In this document: one piece after another, positions 16,897 through 26,875 of the stretch
Layout: the number at the start of each line of letters is the position of its first letter
Position numbering within the stretch: the stretch's first letter is position 1
Assembly: GCF_016909495.1 (NCBI RefSeq)
Contig: NZ_JAFBFW010000009.1
Coordinates: 91,902 to 155,901, forward strand
From: Pantoea coffeiphila
Lineage (GTDB): Bacteria > Pseudomonadota > Gammaproteobacteria > Enterobacterales > Enterobacteriaceae
Reading direction: 5' to 3'
Length of the DNA: 64,000 nt
The notes under the pieces: generated by a model
The model's database searches: none
What the model saw: the letters and a program-made list of their open reading frames with translations, nothing else
What the model was told of the DNA's origin: nothing
Position numbers and translations under genes: made by a program

Positions 16897-17738
16897 AACT
16901 GAGCCGTCACCAGCAGCGAATGGGCCATAAGGCGCTGATTTTTTCCGGCGCGGCGCTGGCCAGTATTCTCTGCCTGTTCCCGTTTTATTACGCCATTGTC
17001 ACCTCGCTGCGCGAGGGGAAAGATCTGTTTCGCGTCAGCTATCTGCCGGACGGGCTGAACTGGGGCAACTACCTGAATGCACTGATGGAAAGCGGCATTG
17101 CCCGCAGCCTGCTGAACTCGATAACGGTGGCGACCCTGACGGTAGGCCTGTGCCTGCTGGTTTCCATCACCGCCGCGTTTGCGCTGGCGCGCATCCGCTT
17201 TAGCGGCCGCAAATACCTGCTGTTTACCATCCTCTGCGTTTCGATGTTTCCACAGGTGGCAGTGCTTTCCGGCATGTTCGAGCTGGTGCGCTTTATGGGC
17301 CTCTACGACTCACTGGGCGCGCTGGTGCTCTCGTACACCACCTTCTCGCTGCCGTTTACCGTCTGGGTGCTGACCACCTTTATGCGTGCCATCCCGGTGG
17401 AGCTGGAAGAGGCGGCGATCGTCGATGGTGCCAGCACCTGGACCATTATCACCCGCGTTTTCGCCCCCATTATGGGGCCGTCGCTGGTGACTACCGGGCT
17501 GCTGGCGTTTATCGGCGCATGGAATGAGTTCATGTTCGCGCTGACCTTCGTGATTTCCAGCGGCAAACGCACCGTGCCCGTCGCTATCGGCATGCTACAG
17601 GGTGCCTCTCAATATGAACTTCCGTGGGGCACCATCATGGCGGCCTCGGTCATCGTCACGCTGCCGATCGTCGGGCTGGTACTGCTGTTCCAGCGCCGCA
17701 TCGTCAGCGGATTAACTAACGGCGCAGTTAAAGGCTAA
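16893..17738 (+). CDS. sugar ABC transporter permease (MalG type), PalG-like
   Basis: This 281-residue inner-membrane subunit has six hydrophobic segments, the MalG-type FPFYYAIVTSLR near the N-terminus and the EAA loop EEAAIVDGASTWTIITRVFAP. Its ATG overlaps the preceding stop by four bases, showing translational coupling. It pairs with the MalF-type subunit to form the translocation channel for the disaccharide delivered by the first gene product. GH4 follows 28 bases downstream with an AAGGAG site. Confidence 0.9.
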   Translation: MKLSRHQQRMGHKALIFSGAALASILCLFPFYYAIVTSLREGKDLFRVSYLPDGLNWGNYLNALMESGIARSLLNSITVATLTVGLCLLVSITAAFALARIRFSGRKYLLFTILCVSMFPQVAVLSGMFELVRFMGLYDSLGALVLSYTTFSLPFTVWVLTTFMRAIPVELEEAAIVDGASTWTIITRVFAPIMGPSLVTTGLLAFIGAWNEFMFALTFVISSGKRTVPVAIGMLQGASQYELPWGTIMAASVIVTLPIVGLVLLFQRRIVSGLTNGAVKG

Positions 17739-17766
17739 TGTCGATTTACCTCAAGGAGATAAGCAA

Positions 17767-19128
17767 ATGGCTACAAAAATCGTTTTAGTGGGTGCGGGCA
17801 GTGCACAGTTCGGCTACGGCACGCTCGGGGATATTTTCCAGAGTACCACGCTGTACGGCAGCGAGATCGTGCTGCTCGATATCAATCCTGCCGCGCTGGC
17901 GGTGACGGAAAAAACCGCACGTGATTTTATTGCCCATGAAGATCTGCCCTTCATCATCAGCGCCACCACCGACCGCCGTGAAGCCCTGCGCGGCGCGGAG
18001 TTTGTAATTATCTCCATCGAGGTGGGCGATCGCTTCGCGCTGTGGGATCTCGACTGGCAGATCCCTCAGCAGTACGGTATTCAGCAGGTGTACGGCGAAA
18101 ACGGCGGCCCCGGCGGCCTGTTCCACTCGCTGCGCATCATCCCGCCGATTCTGGATATCTGCGCCGACATTGCCGATATCTGCCCGCAGGCCTGGGTGTT
18201 CAACTACTCCAACCCGATGAGCCGCATTTGTACCACCGTACATCGCCGCTTCCCGGAGCTGAACTTTGTCGGTATGTGTCACGAAATCGCCTCACTGGAG
18301 CGCTACCTGCCGGAAATGTTAGGAACTTCCTTTGATAATCTCAGCCTGCGGGCGGGGGGGCTTAACCACTTCAGCGTGCTGCTGGAAGCGCGCTACAAGG
18401 ACAGCGGCGAGGATGCCTATGCCGATGTCCGCGCGAAAGCGCCGGATTATTTCTCCCGCCTGCCGGGCTACAGCGATATCCTGGCCTACACCCGCATCCA
18501 CGGGAAAGTGCTGGAAACGGAAGGTGCTACCGAACGCGCCGCGCTGGGCGGCCGGGACAGCGCCTGGGAGTGGTCGGATCGCACGCTGTTTAAGGAAATT
18601 TTGCAGAAGTTTAATTATCTGCCGATCACCAGCGACAGCCACTTCGGCGAGTACATTCGCTGGGCCAGCGAGGTCAGCGATCATCGGGGTATCCTCGACT
18701 TCTATACCTTCTACCGCAACTACCTCGGCCACGTTCAGCCGTCGATCGAACTCAAGATGAAAGAGCGGGTGGTGGCAATCATGGAGGGGATCATCAACGA
18801 TTCCGGTTACGAAGAGGCCGCGGTCAATATTCCCAACCGTGGCTTTATCAAACAGCTGCCGGAATTTATCGCGGTGGAAGTCCCGGCGATTATCGATCGT
18901 AAAGGTATCCATGGCATTCCGGTTGAGGTTCCGTCCGGTATCGCCGGGCTGCTGTGCAACCAGATTGGTATCCACGATCTGACCGCAGAGGCAATTCTTA
19001 ACGGCTCGCGCGATCTGGTGATTCAGGCGCTGCTGGTGGATTCGGTTAACGACAAGTGCCGCGCCATTCCTGAACTGGTGGACGTGATGATATCGCGTCA
19101 AAGCCCGTGGCTTGATTACCTGAAATAA
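17767..19128 (+). CDS. glycoside hydrolase family 4 enzyme (NAD- and metal-dependent), PalH-like
   Basis: The 453-residue cytoplasmic enzyme has the GH4 Rossmann start VGAGSAQFG (8-16), FNYSNP (145-150), the metal-binding Cys171-His172 in MCHE and His201 in GGLNHF, spaced as in alpha-glucosidase AglA. GH4 enzymes oxidise C3 transiently with NAD, so they can cleave alpha- or beta-glycosides. The ABC transporter around it does not phosphorylate sugars, so the substrate is likely an unphosphorylated alpha-glucoside or galactoside. AAGGAG precedes ATG 17767. A GC-rich hairpin follows the stop codon before the ATPase gene. Confidence 0.88.
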   Translation: MATKIVLVGAGSAQFGYGTLGDIFQSTTLYGSEIVLLDINPAALAVTEKTARDFIAHEDLPFIISATTDRREALRGAEFVIISIEVGDRFALWDLDWQIPQQYGIQQVYGENGGPGGLFHSLRIIPPILDICADIADICPQAWVFNYSNPMSRICTTVHRRFPELNFVGMCHEIASLERYLPEMLGTSFDNLSLRAGGLNHFSVLLEARYKDSGEDAYADVRAKAPDYFSRLPGYSDILAYTRIHGKVLETEGATERAALGGRDSAWEWSDRTLFKEILQKFNYLPITSDSHFGEYIRWASEVSDHRGILDFYTFYRNYLGHVQPSIELKMKERVVAIMEGIINDSGYEEAAVNIPNRGFIKQLPEFIAVEVPAIIDRKGIHGIPVEVPSGIAGLLCNQIGIHDLTAEAILNGSRDLVIQALLVDSVNDKCRAIPELVDVMISRQSPWLDYLK

Positions 19129-19138
19129 GTCCAGAGAG

Positions 19139-19156
19139 GGGGCGCAGCAGCGCCCC
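19139..19156 (+). other. intercistronic hairpin between GH4 and ATPase genes
   Basis: GGGGCGC (19139-19145) pairs with GCGCCCC (19150-19156) around a four-base loop, without a T-run. It probably protects the upstream mRNA or attenuates the downstream ATPase gene and is not a full terminator. Confidence 0.5.
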
Positions 19157-19189
19157 GTCCAACTATCGCAAATGCTGAGTGGAGAGAAT

Positions 19190-20305
19190 ATGGCGCAATT
19201 AACGCTGAAAAACCTGCAAAAACGCTACGGCAACAAAGCGGAAGTGATTAAGTCACTGGATCTTCAGATTAACAGCGGCGAGTTCGTGGTGGTGGTCGGG
19301 CCTTCCGGCTGCGGCAAGTCCACGCTGCTGCGCATGATCGCTGGCCTGGAGGAGATCAGCGGCGGCGGCATGTATATCGACGGCAGCTACGTGAACGACG
19401 ACAGCCCTTCAGAACGCGGCATCGGCATGGTCTTCCAATCCTATGCGCTCTATCCGCATATGAGCGTGTACAAGAATATGGCTTTCGCGCTGGAGCTGGC
19501 GGGCCATCCGGCGGATGACATCGCGCGCAGAGTGCATGAAACCGCCGGAATCCTGCAGCTGGAACCGCTGCTGGAGCGGCGACCGAAGGATCTCTCCGGC
19601 GGTCAGCGCCAGCGCGTGGCGATTGGCCGGGCGATTGTGCGCGAACCCCGGCTGTTTTTGTTCGATGAACCGCTCTCTAACCTCGATGCCTCACTGCGCG
19701 TGCAGATGCGGATGGAGGTCGCCTCGCTGCACAAGCGGCTTGGCTCGACGATTATTTATGTCACCCACGATCAGGTAGAGGCCATGACCCTGGCCGACCG
19801 CATCGTCGTGCTGAATCAGGGAAATATTGAACAGGTTGGCACGCCGCTGGAGCTGTACGACCATCCGGCCAACGAATTTGTCGCCCAGTTTATTGGCTCA
19901 CCGAAAATGAATCTGATCCCGGCGGTTCTGCGCCGCGCCGGAGAACAGCAGAGCGTGGTGGAGCTGGATAATGGTAAATCACTGGTGCTGCCCATCGCGA
20001 CGCCGCCCGAAGCCGAGGGGCAAAGCGTCAATATCGGTATTCGCCCGGAGCATATCCGCGGTGGCAACCTGGCGCAGTGTGAATATCAGGGCGAAGTGAT
20101 GTTTGTTGAGCATATGGGCAACGAAACCTACCTTTATCTGGATAACGGCAACGTCAGTGAACCCTGGGTCGTGCGCAATCCCGAACGCTCAACGATCCGG
20201 GTGGGAGATACCGTTGGCGTCGGCCTGCCGGTAGAGTGCTGCTACCTGTTCGACAGCCAGGGCCGCGCCTTTCAGCGACTGGTCGCATCGTCGGCAGCCC
20301 ATTAA
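19190..20305 (+). CDS. sugar ABC transporter ATPase (MsmK/UgpC/MalK family), PalK-like
   Basis: The 371-residue protein has Walker [10 protein letters not shown] (37-45), Q-loop Gln83, signature LSGGQ (135-139), Walker B LFLFDEP (155-161) and switch His193 in VTHDQ. A C-terminal OB/TOBE domain (about 240-370) carries IGIRPEHI. The frame begins at 19172, but ATG 19190 (MAQLTLKNLQ) follows GGAGAG and is the family start. It energises the permease pair encoded upstream and closes the operon. Hydrolase genes that follow in the remembered Erwinia rhapontici cluster (palQ, palZ) are not present here. Confidence 0.9.
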   Translation: MAQLTLKNLQKRYGNKAEVIKSLDLQINSGEFVVVVGPSGCGKSTLLRMIAGLEEISGGGMYIDGSYVNDDSPSERGIGMVFQSYALYPHMSVYKNMAFALELAGHPADDIARRVHETAGILQLEPLLERRPKDLSGGQRQRVAIGRAIVREPRLFLFDEPLSNLDASLRVQMRMEVASLHKRLGSTIIYVTHDQVEAMTLADRIVVLNQGNIEQVGTPLELYDHPANEFVAQFIGSPKMNLIPAVLRRAGEQQSVVELDNGKSLVLPIATPPEAEGQSVNIGIRPEHIRGGNLAQCEYQGEVMFVEHMGNETYLYLDNGNVSEPWVVRNPERSTIRVGDTVGVGLPVECCYLFDSQGRAFQRLVASSAAH

Positions 20306-20437
20306 ATCTGAAGGGAAACGTTATGCATCATGTCAATACGGTACGCTGACGGAACAGCAAGGGAGTGAGAGTCTGCAATCTGAGCGGGGAACTGCTGCGG
20401 CCCTGTGAAGCGCGGATCTCTACGCGATAGACCCGCT
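20306..20437 (+). other. possible gene remnant after the sugar-transport operon
   Basis: A short frame (ATG at 20324) stops after eight codons. Further on, one frame reads LSGELLRPCEARISTR before a stop, which looks coding but has no start of its own. This may be decayed coding sequence downstream of the ATPase gene. The stretch is too short to name a parent gene. Confidence 0.25.
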
Positions 20438-20438
20438 C

Positions 20439-20465
20439 GGCCCGGACGATCATCGCATCCGGGCC
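20439..20465. terminator. hairpin terminator between the sugar operon and the MFS gene
   Basis: GGCCCGGA (20439-20446) pairs perfectly with TCCGGGCC (20458-20465), and an inner CGAT/ATCG dyad lies in the loop. It stands between the convergent ATPase and MFS genes. There is no long T-run, so strength is uncertain. Confidence 0.55.
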
Positions 20466-20474
20466 TGGCCAGTA

Positions 20475-21713
20475 TCAGCCAATCGCTCCCAGCACATCCT
20501 CGCTGCCCTGCTTTTTCGGCAGCAGGAACAGGGTGGCGAAGATATCCAGCAGGTAAATCAGCGCCAGCAGAGTAATCGCGGCGGTAAACGACCACTGGCC
20601 CACCAGCAGGCCGATCACCAGCGGACCAAAACCGCCAACGCCACGACCGAGGTTAAACAGCACGTTCTGCGCGGTGGCGCGCACCTTCACCGGATAGGTG
20701 TCAGAGATCAGCGCGCCGTAGCCGCCAATCATGCCGTTAACGAACATCCCCATCAGCGCGCCGGTAAACAGCATCACCGTCGGGTCTCGCAGCTGGGCAT
20801 AAACCACCACCATCACCACTGCGCCAACCTGATAAATCAGGAAAATTTTCCAGCGCGCGAAGCGATCCGCCAGCAGGCCAAACAGCCAGATGCCGAAGGT
20901 CATGCCCACCACGGTCACCGCCGTCCACAGACCGGATTTGGTCAGCGAGAAGCCAAAGTTGGAGGAGAGGTAGCTCGGCATCCAGATCATCAGCCCGTAG
21001 TAGCCGAAGTTCTGCACCGAACAGAGGATAAAAATACCGATGCTGGCTTTCGAAGTGGCTCTGTCGGCAAACAGCAGCCGGATGCGCGCCGGGAACGACA
21101 GCCCCTGGTTCACATCGACGTGCTTCGTAAAGGCTTCCGGTTCGCCCATGCCGCGACGGATGGCATATGAAGCCAGCGCCGGGAGAAGGCCGACAAGGAA
21201 CATGCCGCGCCAGCCGATAATGTCCAGCAGGAACGGGGTGATAAACGCCGCCAGCAGCACGCCGAGCTGCCAGCCCATACCCACCCACGCCGAGGCGCGG
21301 TTACGTTTGTTGGCGGGCCAGGCCTCGGCGATCAGCGCCATACCGATGCCAAACTCACCGCCCAGACCCATACCGGCCAGGGTGCGATATGCCAGCAGAT
21401 CCCAGTAACCCTGCGCCACGGCGCAAAGTCCGGTAAACACCGAGAACATCAGAATGGTGAAGGTCAGTACGCGTATACGACCCAGCCGGTCACTGAGGTG
21501 ACCGAAGACAATTCCACCGATTACCGCACCGATCAGCGTCCAGGTCACCAGAGACCCCGCCTGAGACGCGTTAAGCACCAGCGAGGCGCTGATCGCCGGC
21601 AGCATAAAGCCGAGGATCAGCAGGTCAAAACCATCCATTGCATAGCCGCTGACCGCGGCAACCATCGCTTTACCCGGCGTCACGCCGCGTTTAGCAGAAG
21701 GAGAAGAAGACAT
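20475..21713 (-). CDS. MFS transporter, aromatic-acid/ShiA-like branch
   Basis: The 412-residue protein has 12 predicted membrane segments in two six-helix halves. The conserved MFS loop reads GHLSDRLGRIRVL between helices 2 and 3, with DGFDLLILGFMLP in helix 1, GEFGIGMALIAE in helix 4 and a symmetric LLADRFARWK in the second half. These suit the aromatic acid/proton symporter or sugar-acid branch; the substrate is not identifiable. The frame opens at 21812, but ATG 21713 (MSSSPSAKRG) gives the expected short cytoplasmic N-terminus, although its ribosome site is weak. It is convergent with the sugar operon and not obviously co-regulated. Confidence 0.85.
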   Translation of the reverse strand: MSSSPSAKRGVTPGKAMVAAVSGYAMDGFDLLILGFMLPAISASLVLNASQAGSLVTWTLIGAVIGGIVFGHLSDRLGRIRVLTFTILMFSVFTGLCAVAQGYWDLLAYRTLAGMGLGGEFGIGMALIAEAWPANKRNRASAWVGMGWQLGVLLAAFITPFLLDIIGWRGMFLVGLLPALASYAIRRGMGEPEAFTKHVDVNQGLSFPARIRLLFADRATSKASIGIFILCSVQNFGYYGLMIWMPSYLSSNFGFSLTKSGLWTAVTVVGMTFGIWLFGLLADRFARWKIFLIYQVGAVVMVVVYAQLRDPTVMLFTGALMGMFVNGMIGGYGALISDTYPVKVRATAQNVLFNLGRGVGGFGPLVIGLLVGQWSFTAAITLLALIYLLDIFATLFLLPKKQGSEDVLGAIG

Positions 21714-21885
21714 TATTTCAAAGCCATATCGTTCAAATTGTGCGCCAAGTATATACCTGAAATAAATCCGGTTGCATTCGTGAAGCGCAGGGGCGAGGAA
21801 AAACCCTGCCACAAGGGTGGATCAGAAAGGCGAAGATGGTGATACAGCGTATGCAGAAAAACCGTAAATAAGAGAGAGGGAAAAA

Positions 21886-21910
21886 GCGAGGCCGCGATTA
21901 GCGGCCCCGC
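21886..21910 (-). terminator. intrinsic terminator of the pst-phoU operon
   Basis: GCG-A-GGCCGC (21886-21895) pairs with GCGGCC-C-CGC (21901-21910), one mismatch, five-base loop. On the minus strand it is followed by a run of five T, directly after the phoU stop. Confidence 0.8.
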
Positions 21911-21916
21911 TGATGA

Positions 21917-22651
21917 TCAGGCAGGATTGCTGCCGCTGTCGTCACCGGCCAGCAGTTTATCCAGCTGGTCGCCGCCGACGTGGCGGAAATCCTGGCCCTT
22001 CACGAAGTAGAAGATGATTTCGCAGATGTTCTGGCAGCGGTCACCGATACGCTCGATGGCGCGGGCGCAGAACAGCGCGGTCAGCACGCTTGGGATGGTG
22101 CGCGGGTCTTCCATCATATAGGTCATCAGCTGGCGCACGATGCCCTCATATTCCTGGTCAACCTTCTTATCTTCGCGATAGATTTCAATTGCCGCATTCA
22201 GATCCATACGCGCAAAGGCATCCAGCACGTCGTGCAGCATCTCAATGGTGTGGTGGCCCAGCGATTCCAGGCTCACCAGCAGCGGCTGCTGCTGCTGGGT
22301 GAATTTCTCCAGCGCGGTACGGCTGATCTTCTCCGCCACGTCACCGATGCGTTCCAGCTCGGAGATGGTTTTGATGATCGCCATCACCAGGCGCAGATCG
22401 CTGGCGGTCGGCTGACGTTTGGCGATGATGCGCACGCAGGCTTCATCGATCGCCACTTCCATCATGTTGACCTTGTGATCGCCTTCAATCACTTTGTTGG
22501 CCAGCTCGCCATCCTGGTTATGCATGGCGGTAATGGCGTCAGTCAGCTGCTGCTCCACCATTCCTCCCATGGTCATCACCTGGGTACGAATATGCTCCAG
22601 CTCGGCGTTGAACTGGCCGGAGATGTGTTTGTTCAGATTTAAGCTTTCCAT
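21917..22651 (-). CDS. phoU: phosphate signalling regulator PhoU
   Basis: The 244-residue all-helical protein is close to E. coli PhoU over its whole length, including [20 protein letters not shown], the metal-binding helices [12 protein letters not shown] and [12 protein letters not shown], and [20 protein letters not shown]. It links the PstSCAB transporter to the PhoR kinase and turns the Pho response off when phosphate is plentiful. It is the last gene of pstSCAB-phoU. ATG 22651 is separated from pstB by 98 bases containing a short CCTGTT/AACAGG dyad, wider than the E. coli spacing as I remember it. Confidence 0.96.
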   Translation of the reverse strand: MESLNLNKHISGQFNAELEHIRTQVMTMGGMVEQQLTDAITAMHNQDGELANKVIEGDHKVNMMEVAIDEACVRIIAKRQPTASDLRLVMAIIKTISELERIGDVAEKISRTALEKFTQQQQPLLVSLESLGHHTIEMLHDVLDAFARMDLNAAIEIYREDKKVDQEYEGIVRQLMTYMMEDPRTIPSVLTALFCARAIERIGDRCQNICEIIFYFVKGQDFRHVGGDQLDKLLAGDDSGSNPA

Positions 22652-22749
22652 CTCAAACTCCAGACCTGTTTAAAACAGGCGTTAAGAACGCAGTCAGTTT
22701 GGGGGCGGGCAACCCGCCGCCGCAAATTGGCAAGAGTAACTGCCTGTTT

Positions 22750-23556
<807 letters not shown>

Positions 23557-23560
23557 TTAA

Positions 23561-24448
23561 TTAATGTTTACTCTTGGCGAAAACTACGCGTGCCAGGATG
23601 TTAAGTAACAGTACGCACAGCGTAATAATCAACACACCCGCCCAGGCCAGGCTTTGCCATTCGGCAAACGGACTCATAGCGAACTTAAAGATGGTCACCG
23701 GCAGGTTCGCCAGCGGCTGCATCATGTCGGTACTCCAGAACTGGTTCGACAGCGATGTAAACAGCAGCGGAGCGGTTTCCCCGGCAATACGGGCAATCGC
23801 CAGCAGCACACCGGTCAGGATGCCGGAGATTGACGCTTTAAGCGTAATCGCCGAAATCATCTTCCACTTTGGCGTACCCAGCGCGTAGGACGCTTCACGC
23901 AGGCTGTCAGGAACCAGCTTGAGCATGTTTTCCGTCGTACGGATAACGATAGGGATCTGCAACAGCGCCAGCGCAACAACGCCAGCCCAGCCGGAGAAGT
24001 GCTGCATCTGCGCCACCACGATGGTGTAGACGAACAGGCCCACCACAATCGACGGTGCTGAGAGCAGGATATCGTTAATAAAGCGGATAATTTCAGCCAG
24101 CCAGGACTTACGGCCGTACTCGGCCAGATAAATCCCCGCCATAATGCCCAACGGTGTGCCGAACGCGGTTGACCAGAAAATCAACAGGCCGCTGCCCGCC
24201 AGGGCGTTAGCCAGGCCGCCACCCGCCGTGTTTGGCGGAGGGGTGTTTTCGGTAAACAGCGACAGAGACATGCCGTCGATACCGCGAGTCACGGTCGCGT
24301 ACAGAATCCATACCAGCCAGAACAGACCAAAAGCCATGGTCAGCAGCGACAGGGTGAGGGCGATGCGGTTCTTCGTCCGACGCCAGGACTGCATTTTACG
24401 GCGCGACGCTTCCAGTTCAGCGCGAGACTGCATTTCCATCGTGGTCAT
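23561..24448 (-). CDS. pstA: phosphate ABC transporter permease PstA
   Basis: This 295-residue membrane subunit has six hydrophobic segments and the permease loop [20 protein letters not shown], plus [19 protein letters not shown], all as in E. coli PstA. The start ATG 24448 overlaps the pstC stop by four bases. Together with PstC it forms the phosphate channel. No substitutions were seen in the motif regions. Confidence 0.96.
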   Translation of the reverse strand: MTTMEMQSRAELEASRRKMQSWRRTKNRIALTLSLLTMAFGLFWLVWILYATVTRGIDGMSLSLFTENTPPPNTAGGGLANALAGSGLLIFWSTAFGTPLGIMAGIYLAEYGRKSWLAEIIRFINDILLSAPSIVVGLFVYTIVVAQMQHFSGWAGVVALALLQIPIVIRTTENMLKLVPDSLREASYALGTPKWKMISAITLKASISGILTGVLLAIARIAGETAPLLFTSLSNQFWSTDMMQPLANLPVTIFKFAMSPFAEWQSLAWAGVLIITLCVLLLNILARVVFAKSKH

Positions 24449-25407
24449 GAGCGCGCTCCTTCACTTTTCGCCAGACGCATAATCATCATCTTGGAACAGG
24501 CCAGTACGATGAAGGTAATCACAAACAGAATCAGCCCCAGCTCCATCAGCGCAGCGGTATGCACGCCGGACTCGGCTTCAGCAAATTCGTTAGCCAGTGC
24601 GGAGGTAATACTGTTGCCCGGCATAAACAGCGAGGCGCTGTCGAGCTGGTAGGTGTTACCGATAATAAAGGTCACCGCCATCGTTTCGCCCAGCGCACGC
24701 CCCAGACCCAGCATCACGCCGCCGATCACACCATTTTTGGTGAACGGCAGGACGACGCGCCAGATCACTTCCCAGGTGGTGCAACCGATGCCGTAGGCGG
24801 ACTCTTTCATCATCACCGGCGTCTGCTCGAAGACGTCGCGCATCACCGAGGCGATATATGGAATGATCATGATCGCCAGGATGATACCCGCCGCCAGGAT
24901 ACCGATACCGAATGCCGGGCCGGAGAACAGCGCACCCACAATCGGGATGTTGGACAGAACATCACCGACCGGCTGCTGGAAATATTTCGCGAACAGCGGC
25001 GCGAAAATAAACAGGCCCCACATGCCGTAAACGATACTTGGGATTGCCGCCAGGAGTTCAATTGCCACGCCAAGAGGGCGGCGCAGCCAGTTTGGAGCCA
25101 GCTCGGTCAGGAACAGTGCAATACCAAAGCTCACCGGAACAGCAATGATCAGGGCAATAACAGAGGTGACGATGGTGCCGTAAATCGGAACCAGCGCACC
25201 GAATTGTTCGTTAGGCGCATCCCACTCTTTGGTCCACAGGAAGGAGAAACCAAATTTATGGATGCTGGGCCAGGAGGAAAATATCAGGGAAACAATAATG
25301 CCACCGAGGAGGAGCAGAACAATCAGCGCGGACAGTTTTACCAGCGCACCGAAAATAATGTCACCCTGTTTGCCGGGGGCTTTGAATGTCGGCTTGGTTG
25401 CAGCCAT
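24445..25407 (-). CDS. pstC: phosphate ABC transporter permease PstC
   Basis: The 320-residue membrane protein aligns from end to end with E. coli PstC as I recall it, for example [58 protein letters not shown] and [17 protein letters not shown]. The ESAYGIG loop contacts PstB. It begins 74 bases after pstS; that gap contains a strong hairpin at 25442-25461, which would lower expression of pstCAB-phoU relative to the binding protein. Confidence 0.97.
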   Translation of the reverse strand: MAATKPTFKAPGKQGDIIFGALVKLSALIVLLLLGGIIVSLIFSSWPSIHKFGFSFLWTKEWDAPNEQFGALVPIYGTIVTSVIALIIAVPVSFGIALFLTELAPNWLRRPLGVAIELLAAIPSIVYGMWGLFIFAPLFAKYFQQPVGDVLSNIPIVGALFSGPAFGIGILAAGIILAIMIIPYIASVMRDVFEQTPVMMKESAYGIGCTTWEVIWRVVLPFTKNGVIGGVMLGLGRALGETMAVTFIIGNTYQLDSASLFMPGNSITSALANEFAEAESGVHTAALMELGLILFVITFIVLACSKMMIMRLAKSEGARS

Positions 25408-25441
25408 AGTCTTCTCGATTTTGATACTGCGGATAAGTATC

Positions 25442-25461
25442 GGGTCAGGCGAACCTGACCC
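25442..25461 (-). other. pstS-pstC intercistronic hairpin
   Basis: GGGTCAGG (25442-25449) and CCTGACCC (25454-25461) form a perfect eight-base stem with a four-base loop just after the pstS stop. It has no T-run, so partial termination or protection of pstS mRNA is the likely role, giving more binding protein than permease. Confidence 0.6.
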
Positions 25462-25481
25462 CTGGGATAGTCAGCCGAAGC

Positions 25482-26522
25482 TTAGTACAGAGCTTTACCG
25501 GAGCTGTCTTTCACGTTCGCTTTCCATGCTGCACGGATCTGCGTTACCACAGACTCAGGCAGGGAAGCGTAGTCCAGGCCAGCGGTGGTTTTGCTGCCGT
25601 TTTTGTAAGCCCAGTCGAAGAACTTCAGTACGGCTGCGCCTTTCTCAGCGTTAGCCTGCTCTTTGTGCACCAGGATAAAGGTGGTAGAGGTGATTGGCCA
25701 CGCGTTGTCGCCTTTCTGGAAGGTCAGATCCTGAGCGAACGATTTGCTCCAGTCTGCGCCTTTAGCGGCATCGCTAAAGCTCTTCTCGCCTGGCTCGATT
25801 GCTTTACCATCCGCATCCACCAGCTTGGTGTACGCCAGGCTGTTTTGCTTAGCGTAAGCGTATTCTACGTAACCGATTGAACCCGGCAGACGCTGTACGA
25901 ATGCAGCTACACCGTCGTTGCCTTTACCGCCCAGACCAACCGGCCAGTTAACGGTGCTGCCTTTACCGATTTTGCTGTTCCAGTCGCTGTTCACTTTAGA
26001 CAGGTAGCTGGTGAACACGAAAGAGGTACCGGAACCGTCAGCGCGGCGTACCACGTTGATGTCAGAGTCCGGCAGTTTCACGCCCGGGTTCAGCTTGGTG
26101 ATCGCCGCGTCGTTCCACTTTTTGATGTTGCCCAGGTAGATGTCGCCGACGGTTTTACCGTCAAGGATCAGCTGACCAGATTTGATACCAGGAATATTAA
26201 CCGCCAGTACCACGCCGCCAATAACTGTCGGAAACTGGAACAGGCCGTTAGTCTGTAAATCTTCTTCTTTCATTGGCGCATCAGACGCACCGAAATCTAC
26301 GGTTTTAGCGATGATCTGCTTAACGCCGCCGGAGGAACCGATCCCCTGATAGTTAACCTGAGTACCTGTTGCTGTGTTGTACTCAGCAGCCCACTTGTTA
26401 TAAACCGGAGCCGGGAAAGTACCGCCAGCGCCAGTCAGGTTGGTGGCTGCCATGGCAGAAACCGCGCTCAGGGACAGGGTTACGGCGACGAATTGAGCCA
26501 GGGTTTTGTGCATCAGTGTCAT
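25482..26522 (-). CDS. pstS: periplasmic phosphate-binding protein PstS
   Basis: The 346-residue precursor has a Sec signal peptide (cleavage after AVSAMA, residue 25). The mature part starts [20 protein letters not shown] and has the phosphate-binding loops GGTFP, FGASDAP, and [15 protein letters not shown]. All match E. coli PstS. It captures phosphate in the periplasm and is the most strongly expressed product of the operon. ATG 26522 has GGAGGG only a few bases upstream; Met4 (26513) is an alternative start. Two Pho boxes lie about 75 bases upstream. Confidence 0.96.
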   Translation of the reverse strand: MTLMHKTLAQFVAVTLSLSAVSAMAATNLTGAGGTFPAPVYNKWAAEYNTATGTQVNYQGIGSSGGVKQIIAKTVDFGASDAPMKEEDLQTNGLFQFPTVIGGVVLAVNIPGIKSGQLILDGKTVGDIYLGNIKKWNDAAITKLNPGVKLPDSDINVVRRADGSGTSFVFTSYLSKVNSDWNSKIGKGSTVNWPVGLGGKGNDGVAAFVQRLPGSIGYVEYAYAKQNSLAYTKLVDADGKAIEPGEKSFSDAAKGADWSKSFAQDLTFQKGDNAWPITSTTFILVHKEQANAEKGAAVLKFFDWAYKNGSKTTAGLDYASLPESVVTQIRAAWKANVKDSSGKALY

Positions 26523-26596
26523 GTTCCCTCCACGGGATTAAAAGTCAGGCCAGTGCTGTGTTTATCTGATTAATGTTTGCTGCTGGAGGCAAAATA

Positions 26597-26645
26597 GGAC
26601 AGTTTGGTGACAGTAAAATGTACGAAATATGACACTTTTATGACG
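26597..26645 (-). promoter_or_regulatory. pstS promoter with two Pho boxes (PhoB sites) and -10
   Basis: On the minus strand CGTCATAAAAGTGTCATA (26628-26645) and CTGTCACCAAACTGTCC (26597-26613) each match the PhoB direct-repeat consensus CTGTCAT-N4-CTGTCAT, with the same spacing as in E. coli pstS. A TATTTT at 26591-26596 follows as the -10, so the second box replaces the -35. Induction at low phosphate by PhoB is expected. Confidence 0.9.
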
Positions 26646-26875
26646 ACCCACCCTGGACTGACTGGCGATTCTTCCACCGGCGTTGTTGGATTGTTGCGCA
26701 CTGTTCGCGGAGATATCACGCGTGCAGGTTTTTAATCATAGATGCGACGATCTCTCCCCCTTAACGGATTTAACATTAACTGCGATTCGTAAGAACATGC
26801 ATGTTACATTCTTTTATTCGGTGGTACGGTTACCTTGTTGATAGTTACATACGTTACTAAATACAAGGAACTGTT
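26646..26875. other. intergenic region with GTTAC repeats and a 12-bp palindrome upstream of the dehydrogenase pair
   Basis: Between the Pho boxes and the alcohol dehydrogenase gene lies the perfect dyad AACATGCATGTT (26794-26805). GTTAC occurs four times between 26803 and 26856. These look like regulator half-sites, but no regulator gene adjoins them. No convincing -35/-10 pair was found. Confidence 0.4.

Noticed and set aside
20302..20595. 97-codon minus frame overlapping the MFS C-terminus
   Set aside because: It overlaps the MFS gene out of frame and crosses the terminator hairpin.
24559..25458. 299-codon frame antisense to pstC
   Set aside because: Shadow of pstC with a composition typical of antisense frames (many His, Arg and Gln).
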